From Solicoccozyma terricola (lineage: Eukaryota; Basidiomycota; Tremellomycetes; Filobasidiales; Piskurozymaceae): 64,000 bases of DNA. The stretch lies in assembly GCA_001600875.1 (NCBI GenBank), contig BCLD01000002.1, positions 1,408,278 through 1,472,277 of the forward strand, given 5' to 3'. Both the position numbers and the translations under genes were made by a program. This document shows, piece by piece, positions 57,566 to 64,000 of this stretch. The notes under the pieces were generated by a model. That model was not told the origin of the DNA. It searched no databases and saw nothing but the letters and a program-made list of their open reading frames with translations. Each line of letters opens with the position of its first letter. Positions within the stretch are counted from its first letter, which is position 1.

Positions 57566-60311
57566 CTATGCCTTAAGAACCTTAACCTCACCGTTAACTT
57601 TCTCAACCACCTCCTCTTCCTCCTCATCATCATCACCCTCTCCAACATCCTCAACAAGCGCTTGAGCCCTCGCAGCAGCAGCAAAACTAAAAGTCGGTCT
57701 GACTTCCTCCGCCTTTTGTCTATCTATCTTCTGTTGAGCTTGTTGTTCAGCTGCAGCTTGTGCTTTTCGAGATTGAGTTGATGTAGGTGGTGGAGCTGAG
57801 AACCCTTCCGAGTCTTCGGTATGTTGATGACGAGTGTTTGAAGATCGTCGTTCAGTAGAAGGTGGTTGAGGACCGGATGATTTTCGTTGAGCTGCTGCTG
57901 GTGGTGGTGGTGGGCGATTAGGTCCAGTTGGACCTTGGCCACCACGAGAAGGATGACGAGCCCCAGTTGTTTGTGGTCGATCATGGGCTTGAACATGCGC
58001 AGCAGGTGGTGCATTCGCAGCTGCTTTAGCCCTCTCCTCAGCGGCAATAGCAGCAGTCGCAGCAGCAGCTTTCGCCCTTGCTTCAGCTTGTGCTTTTCGA
58101 TCTGCATCCCTCTGAGCTAGCTTTTCAGCAGCAGCATTCTCCTTTGCAGCTGTATCTATCGGGCGGGCAGAGCCGAATGGCGACGCCTTCGAGGACGCAG
58201 TGGTAGGTGGGGATGTGACAGAGTCACCGGTTTCAGAGGTCGGTGTGGACATCGAGGCACCGCGTGGAAGAAGGCTCAAGCCTTTGCGAGTTGGCGGAGG
58301 GGTAGGTTGAGCAGGTGCTCCGTTGGAAGCTGTGAGAGGATGGTGTATGTGTCAGGGTGCACGCTCCCGGAGATTAGTATTTGCGATCAAAGTACTCACA
58401 GGGTGCATCAGCTACACGCGGAGCAGACGGCTTCTTGGTCGACCGCCAATCGCTCTTCTCCTCGAGTTCCGATGAAAGAGTAGGTCCAGCAGGAGCGAAC
58501 GAAGATTCCCGAGAACGAGCGGGTTGATGAGGCGGTTCTTGACGTGGTTGGAACTTGGTTCCTCGTTGCCACTAAAAGATACCTCCGCTGGATCAGCTAC
58601 ATCCCTCAACGACACCGGTCAAATCCCAGCCAACTCACCACCTCCTCAGTCTCAGCTGGACCACTCAGTCCGACCTCCCGGTCAACGAAGCCACCCCTTG
58701 GTGGACCCATCACATCCCTCCTTGGTCCCGGTCCACCCATCGCCGGCCCAGCAGACGGCGGCGGTGTCGGTCTGGCCGGTCGATTCGACCTCCAATCGTC
58801 CGGCAACTCCGCCATACTCGGTCCATCATGCTGTTCCCTCTCGGCCCTTTCAGGACCACCGAAATCACCTCCAGGTGGTCCAGCACGGAAACCAGAACCG
58901 AACGATCGCTCAGGAGGAGCACTTGGACCTCCCGGTGCGAATTTCGATCCACGAACACCTCCCCAATCACGATCGAGTGCATCACCACCTGCTCCACTAG
59001 AGAATCCACGATCCTGTCTCTCGAATCCTCCGCTGGATGGAAGGTTTCGACGTTGAGCTGGAGGAGAACGAGCTGGGAGTGGTCCGGCTCTTCGCCATTG
59101 AGAAGCTTCTTCAGCCATTGAAGGTGCTCCAAAACCGCCGGATGTGCTTCGTTCTCCGAAACCACCACCACGTCCGCTTTCCTTGGCTGCGGTCGTAGGG
59201 ATAGTAGGTTAGCGTCAACATTTCATCGCACATCCCAGCATCCGGCCACACCTCAACTCACGAGGCTCAGCAACGCTCGTCCTAACTGTCCTTCCTAGCA
59301 TTTGACCACCACTTCGTCCCAAAGCGTCCTTCAAACCATCGAGGGTCTTGAATTCGACGTATCCGAATCCTTTGGGTTTCTGATCCATGTCGCGGATCAG
59401 CTTGGCGGAAACCATCTGTGGGAAGGGAGTGGTGATGATGATCAGCGGGATGACTCGTCTCTGTGTGCTATGATTCCCTCCCTCGCCAGGTCTCCTATTT
59501 CCACAAGAATCCGTACACACGGGTTGGCTCCAGACTTGGCTTGAAATTTTCGCACCTTCCCACCCCAACCTTCACAGTAACATTCAACATTTCCACTCCG
59601 CCCACCTCTCTTCTCGACCTTCCAGCCCACATCACACTCCACCCTCATAACCCGCTTCAAATCGTCCACAACAACCCCACACACTAACCTCCAAACCCTC
59701 GAAAAAATCTCTCATATCCTCCTCTGTCGTTGCAAAATCCAAATTCCCAACGAAAACAGTGTATGGTGGTCTAGACGGGAGTGGAAGTTCTTCTCGAGGT
59801 GGTCTGGAAGCTGATGTGATCGAAAGAAAATGGCCGTAAGTGGTTGTTACATGCATCCGTTAATGTTCGGGGGATGGAAGAGAGCACAATACGTACAATC
59901 GAATCCACCCATACCACCTCCAGGTCCACCTCGAGAACCTCGATCTGGGATCGAATCAAAGTATCCAGGATCACCACGTTTGAGAGCATTTGGGTCTTTC
60001 ATTGCGGCTGTGGATGGAGGACGAACGAATATTCCCAAACCCGAGATAATTTATTAGCTCGTCTGCTTGGGATTTAGTAGTAATAAAATAGGTGGAGGAC
60101 GTACGTGCGATTGGCAAGTCATCCATTTCATCAGCCCAATTGCCGGTTACTATGAGGAGATATCAAAGCCATATGTTAACATTTCTACCCGCTAGGAAGA
60201 CGGGGTTATCGGTGGGAAAGGGATATAGGACGCACTGGCAGTCTCGGACATGAAAGTCGCCAAATCGACCTTTTGCCCCTTGTTCTTCTTAGGAGCTGGT
60301 TTCGTGATCAT
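57566..60311 (-). CDS. TIF3: Translation initiation factor eIF4B
   Basis: I take the start at ATG 60311 (MITKPAPKKNKGQKVDLATF), which gives the usual eIF4B N-terminus; an upstream in-frame ATG at 60413 would add 34 residues. NWADEMDDLPIA follows in a small exon. The RRM reads PPYTVFVGNLDFATTEEDMR ... AKLIRDMDQKPKGFGYVEFK ... LGRTVRTSVAEPR. A Gly/Arg/Phe-rich repeat region has SQWRRAGPLP, DRDWGGVRGSKF and DWRSNRPARP-type blocks, then KSDWRSTKKPSAPRVADAP. The C-terminal helix is Ala/Lys-rich and the end is acidic (GEGDDDEEEEEVVEKVNGEV), finishing at TAG 57566. eIF4B stimulates eIF4A helicase and ribosome recruitment. At least seven exons. Same strand as the two orphan genes upstream. Confidence 0.88.
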
Positions 60312-60838
60312 TATTGCCGTGAAGGCATCGAGGATAAGAGACGTAGATCCAATAGACGGCCGAGTAGCGGGCAGAACAATATGACGATGAGAAGGGAAGC
60401 GTACAAAAGACATGGTCAGCTCCAGTCGCAACTCCGAAGCTCGAATTTCAACACCCACGCATTGTTTTCCGTTCTTTCTTTTTTTTTTTGGCTGGTTGAC
60501 GGTTGAGGATATGCGGAGGGTTATCAGGTACCCTACAGCGTGTGTTTATATGATGCGAGTCGTGGATGTCGTCGATGACGTTGTCGATGGTGAGGACGAG
60601 GTCGGAGGTCGTGGGCAGGGAGGTCGAAATTCTGGTTCGGACCGTGAATTTCTCACGGGTGGTGGAGTGGGTGGCGGTGGCGGTGGCAACAGGCAGGGAC
60701 TGGGAGAGAGGTGATGTGTGTCTGAACAAGTCTATAGCGGAAGGGTCATGGGTCGGAGGGCAACCATGAGAAGGGTCGAGGGCCCCCGCGCGCACAACGT
60801 ATTTGCATTCATGTATATTTCCAACCATCTATACCATC

Positions 60839-61708
60839 TCATCCTGTCGCACTGCAGACGTCGGATGTGCAAGCTGTACTTCCCAAAATAGGTTGTTCAA
60901 GTGGTTCTGGTGGCTCGGAAGCGCAAGCTGTACTTTCCAAAGTAGGTTTGTCAGGTGGTTCTGATGGCTCGGAAGCGCAAGCTGTACTTTCCAAAGTATG
61001 TTCGGCAGGTGGTTCTGGTGGCTCAGTCAGTGGATCGGTCCATGCCCTCATCGATGCCTCTGTCGAGCTCAACCAGTCATCTACGCTGCGATCTTTCGAC
61101 TCCTTCTCTTCATCTGTCATCCGGGGGCCCAAACCGTATCCCCCATCCGATGTAGAACCTTCGAAGAAACGCATTTTGTTGCACCCGGTCACCCATTTCT
61201 TCGTGTTTCCATCCCGGGATGATTCAATTTCAAACATCAATTGCGAGTTTGCCTCTGTCCTCTTCGTATGCTTCTGCTCGAAGGTAACCTCCGTTATGTA
61301 AGTGCACGAGCCTGACGAGGTGCCGGAATTGTCCTTGAGATAGCTCCGACATTTTACGAAGTGAGCGAAACCCTTTGGCCATACAATGTCGTCGATGTCT
61401 GATCTTTTAAATGAGATAATTGGAAAATATTGAGTTTTGAAATATCCTTTCCTCAGACGGGATTCCCTCATTGTCTCAGCGGCTATTATAGCAAGATCCC
61501 TACTCAGGTCAGTGGTTTTGTCCGGCTGTTGGTCTTCACTTCTCTCGTCTATGCTGAGTTTAATGTTGATCCGTTCAAGGAGCTCGTCGAGGAAGTCGTT
61601 TCCATCTATCGTTCCGGTGATGTAGTCGGGGTTGTGATCGGAGTCGTGATAGGACTTGAAACTGGACCTCTTATTGGACTCGTTACTGGACTCGTAAGGG
61701 TACATCAT
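60839..61708 (-). CDS. Intronless orphan protein with C-terminal 18-residue repeats
   Basis: The frame from ATG 61708 (MMYPYESSNESNKRSSFKSY) to TGA 60839 encodes 289 residues. The frame is open further upstream but without ATG. A hydrophilic N-terminus leads to a helix (DLSRDLAIIAAETMRESRLR), then a globular part (YFKTQYFPIISFKRSDIDDI, CTYITEVTFEQKHTKRTEAN, LMFEIESSRDGNTKKWVTGC, NKMRFFEG). The tail has three copies of a PEPP-x-ESTACASE-type repeat. No known domain, signal or membrane segment is visible. Its upstream region shares two duplicated blocks with the orphan at 63002. Function unknown. Confidence 0.68.
   Translation of the reverse strand: MMYPYESSNESNKRSSFKSYHDSDHNPDYITGTIDGNDFLDELLERINIKLSIDERSEDQQPDKTTDLSRDLAIIAAETMRESRLRKGYFKTQYFPIISFKRSDIDDIVWPKGFAHFVKCRSYLKDNSGTSSGSCTYITEVTFEQKHTKRTEANSQLMFEIESSRDGNTKKWVTGCNKMRFFEGSTSDGGYGLGPRMTDEEKESKDRSVDDWLSSTEASMRAWTDPLTEPPEPPAEHTLESTACASEPSEPPDKPTLESTACASEPPEPLEQPILGSTACTSDVCSATG
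60871..61032. repeat. Tandem repeat, 54-bp period, three copies
   Basis: AAGCTGTACTT(C/T)CCAAA starts at 60871, 60925 and 60979. Each copy runs to GGCTC(G/A) and encodes the 18-residue tail repeat of the minus-strand orphan gene. The period is a multiple of three, so copy-number change would stay in frame. Confidence 0.9.
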
Positions 61709-62210
61709 GTTGGAGGCGATAGAAGGTGGGGAGCAGGTGAGGCAGAAGGTCGAGATGATATGCTCGGGGGAAAAAGGGGTGAGACACAGGGACGAGCTTT
61801 GTTGGTGGAAGATCGATGCGGTGTCTGAGAGGAGTCGGTTGGGGGGATGATTGTCCAGTGATAAGCGATGATTGATTAACAAGGAGAGTTGGTGGTTGAA
61901 AGTGAAAGCCAGACCCCCTTTCCAAGCACTCAGGGTATATATAGGATGAGCGGCTCCAATCTAGATATGAGCTCCGCCATGAAAGGGAGACTTATCCCGG
62001 TACATGAGCAGCAGGTGTGACGGAGTTTCAGATGAGATTTTGAGACTAGGAGGAGAGGGGAGGAAAATGGGAGACGTTTGGAAGGGCAAAGGACTGCATC
62101 TTATGTTTCTCATTTTTGGCTCCACATGCGTCGTGAACCGTCGTTGCTATGCTTCCTGACCAAGGCATATCATGCAAGGCAACTGACAAAGTTGGCACTC
62201 AATAGTGTAT

Positions 62211-62497
62211 CAAGGGGACTCCGATATAACAAAGGATCAGGGGGATGTCTACAGAACGGATCTGCTTCCTATCAATCGTCATATGTTTCATTCAATCCTT
62301 TGCCTTGTCCGTCACTGGTGATTATGACCCAGAGTAGCGATCACAAAGGGGAGGGAGGGACTTGGGTTCGCACGGCGGAAGGCATGTTTGTATGCATGTA
62401 TGATGGTGACCTGATGGACATGCCGGACCAGGTGTTACTTGTCGAGCATACGAGGCGCTGATCATTGGAACGACGAGTGAGCGAGGAGGAGAAATTG
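62211..62497. repeat. Upstream duplicated block, copy 1
   Basis: Two segments match copy 2 at 63683-63938 closely: 62211-62254 (GACTCCGATATAACAAAGGA and onward) and 62355-62497 (GGCATGTTTGTATG ... GGACATGCCGGAC ... GTCGAGCATACGA ... GATCATTGGAAC). The sequence between them is diverged. Lies about 500-790 bp upstream of the orphan start at 61708. The rest of 61709-63001 shows no gene I can support. Confidence 0.85.
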
Positions 62498-63001
62498 TCG
62501 GATGTACCGTCATGTGACTGTGAAGGAAGCGCCCCAAACCTTTTCATCTCAACTCCTCCAAAAGCCCCTATCCTCTCTTTTCCTTATCCCTGCATCATAG
62601 AGTGCATTGTACAGATAGAGAAGGATAGTTCTATACCTATAATATATCACAAACATCATCCAAAAATCTGATATCCTAGAGCGGTGGCTGTTAGTGTTAC
62701 GATCGGACCTTGGCGGAGGAGTGTCAAAGTACGGGTGTGCTTGCACATAGGAATTGGTTGAGAGGAATTTGTGGAATGGATGATGGTGGGGCTTAATCCG
62801 GATACTGACTCTCTCAGTTGCGGACAAAGAATCACTTGACCAAAGGTGAAGGGCTAGGTGGGGTGGATGGGGATCAGTGAAGGCTGAGCTTGATTGGCTA
62901 GTAACTAATGATATCTTTGGTGAAGAGAAAGGAAAAGTACAATGAAGGGAAGTTGTTTATTCTGCTTTATATACGTTTTTCTGAGAAGGGTGGTGAGTTG
63001 T

Positions 63002-63571
63002 TCAAAACCATTGGTTTGTTTGGTTTTCCGTGGGGTCGGTGAAGGCGGATGGCGTTTCTCCATATGTAGATGTCTGACTTGTTGAAGCATCACGCCCAGT
63101 CCGATTCGATGAACCCGTTGTCTGACCTTCATCGTCTTCGAGTCGCTGGTACTGGAGATCCCTTTGTGTAGTGTCAATCGTATCTGCACGCCACGCCCAC
63201 GCTTTATATTCATCCCGTTTGAAATACGATTCCTTTTTGACTTTGACAATCCACCAGTTAACTTCCTTGTCATGTTTGATTTCAAGATCCAGGGTAACCT
63301 CTGCTAAAAAGCTTTCTGGATCTTTGACAGTTACAGTTACACCGACAGAACACTTCAAGACCGCGTAATCATTTATGAGGAACTTCCTCGGCGGTGACAT
63401 CTTTTCGGACAAGATCTTTCCGAAGGCTCCCAGAGAATCTTCCAAGGTGGTGGTGTGTTTCGATTCGGAACCCTTTGCACGTTCTGCCGTCACCCAGTCA
63501 ACCATTTCTTTCAGGTATATCTTATCAAACTTGTTCCAAAACTTGTTTTCATCTTGGAATTCTTCATCCAT
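63002..63571 (-). CDS. Intronless orphan protein, function unknown
   Basis: The frame from ATG 63571 (MDEEFQDENKFWNKFDKIYL) to TGA 63002 encodes 189 residues. N-terminal helices (WNKFDKIYLKEMVDWVTAER, LEDSLGAFGKILSEKM) are followed by an apparently beta-rich segment (FLINDYAVLKCSVGVTVTVK, FLAEVTLDLEIKHDKEVNWW, IVKVKKESYFKRDEY), then a polar Thr/Ser/Gln tail. A central E-h-x-W-W-x-YF stretch resembles the ends of the globular parts in the orphans at 60839 and 44037. No catalytic motif, signal peptide or membrane segment is seen. The gene has no intron and is flanked upstream by copy 2 of a duplicated block. Confidence 0.68.
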   Translation of the reverse strand: MDEEFQDENKFWNKFDKIYLKEMVDWVTAERAKGSESKHTTTLEDSLGAFGKILSEKMSPPRKFLINDYAVLKCSVGVTVTVKDPESFLAEVTLDLEIKHDKEVNWWIVKVKKESYFKRDEYKAWAWRADTIDTTQRDLQYQRLEDDEGQTTGSSNRTGRDASTSQTSTYGETPSAFTDPTENQTNQWF

Positions 63572-63682
63572 GGTTGTTTGATGTTGAGGATGTTTCAAGA
63601 TGTGATGAGGTGTTGCAGGGAAGATTGAAAAATGAAAGTGCAATCTTGGCAACGACAAGTAATCAGCCACCCTTTATGTACC

Positions 63683-63938
63683 CAAGGGACTCCGATATAA
63701 CAAAGGATCAGGGGGATGTCTACAGAGATGATCTGTTTCACAGGAATCATGTCAAGTTTCAATCAAGCCTTTCCTTTAAACCGGCATTTGATAGAGGGAC
63801 TTGGTTCGCATGGCGGAAGGCATGTTTGTATGTATGTATGATGCCGATGACCTGATGGACATGCCGGACAATGTGTTAGTTGTCGAGCATACGATTCGGT
63901 GATCATTGGAACAACGAGTAGGCAAGGAGGAGACAATT
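63683..63938. repeat. Upstream duplicated block, copy 2
   Basis: Near-identical to 62211-62254 and 62355-62497 in the same orientation. Starts about 110 bp upstream of the orphan ATG at 63571. The offset between copies is about 1.44-1.47 kb. Confidence 0.85.
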
Positions 63939-63960
63939 GCAGCGTGTTTTCGGGTTAAGA

Positions 63961-63966
63961 GGGGGT

Positions 63967-64000
<34 letters not shown>
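63961..64000. repeat. Terminal poly-G tract
   Basis: The window ends in a long, almost pure G run (GGGGGTGGGG then only G). It could be a genuine homopolymer like the others here, or an assembly edge effect. Confidence 0.7.

Overview
The window is nuclear DNA of a fungus, most probably a basidiomycete yeast or tremellomycete-like lineage. The reasons are very dense, short spliceosomal introns (about 60-100 nt, GTGAGT-type donors), several very small exons, fungus-specific protein families (DUF7923-type CCCH protein, Boi/Pob1 scaffold, Pho80-type cyclin, Pin4/Cip-type R3H-RRM protein, hybrid histidine kinase), a gamma-tubulin, and a CNBP/Gis2 zinc-knuckle gene. Species cannot be named from the sequence. 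A gap of about 280 N sits at 1269-1548. Isolated N's fall inside poly-C runs near 33330 and 36650 and beside an A-run near 42486.

Layout, left to right: a palindromic repeat cluster (20-275); CCCH zinc-finger gene (-, 914-4224); Pin4-like R3H/RRM gene (+, 6181-9651); hybrid histidine kinase (-, 10252-14668); ATG3 (+, 14949-18120); U5 snRNP 40 kDa WD40 protein (+, 18414-20064); mitochondrial-type NAD(H) kinase (-, 20189-22412); an intronless orphan (+, 23267-24148); Boi1/Pob1-like SH3-SAM-PH protein (+, 24363-29855); Pho80-like cyclin (+, 30169-32788); C2H2 protein (+, 33028-34065); LYAR (-, 34237-35792); MFS transporter (-, 36130-38796); eight-knuckle CNBP/Gis2 (-, 39320-42159); tRNA-Ile with intron (+, 43586-43679); orphan (-, 44037-44836); Ubp3/USP10 deubiquitinase (+, 46114-50193); gamma-tubulin (+, 50540-53201); CPA-type Na+/H+ antiporter (-, 53491-56069); dynactin p25 (+, 56495-57352); eIF4B (-, 57566-60311); and two orphan genes (-, 60839-61708 and 63002-63571) that share a duplicated upstream block.

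Most genes are conserved housekeeping functions without an operon-like theme. The unusual content is structural. (1) Microexons of 2, 10, 11 and 12 nt are needed to keep conserved motifs in frame; the 12-nt one carries the histidine-kinase phospho-acceptor His, and skipping it would be frame-neutral. (2) A dispersed family of short palindromic repeats (core GCGAGCGAAGCGAGCATT) occupies the 5' parts of oversized introns, always in the same orientation relative to the host gene. (3) Long poly-C/poly-G tracts lie mainly in introns. (4) CACGTG and GACGTGTCA sites recur just upstream of many start codons. (5) There is a set of intron-poor orphan genes, two of which look like an old tandem duplication.

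Exon boundaries were worked out by hand from splice consensus and reading-frame continuity. Gene spans are coding start to stop. None is supported by transcript data here.
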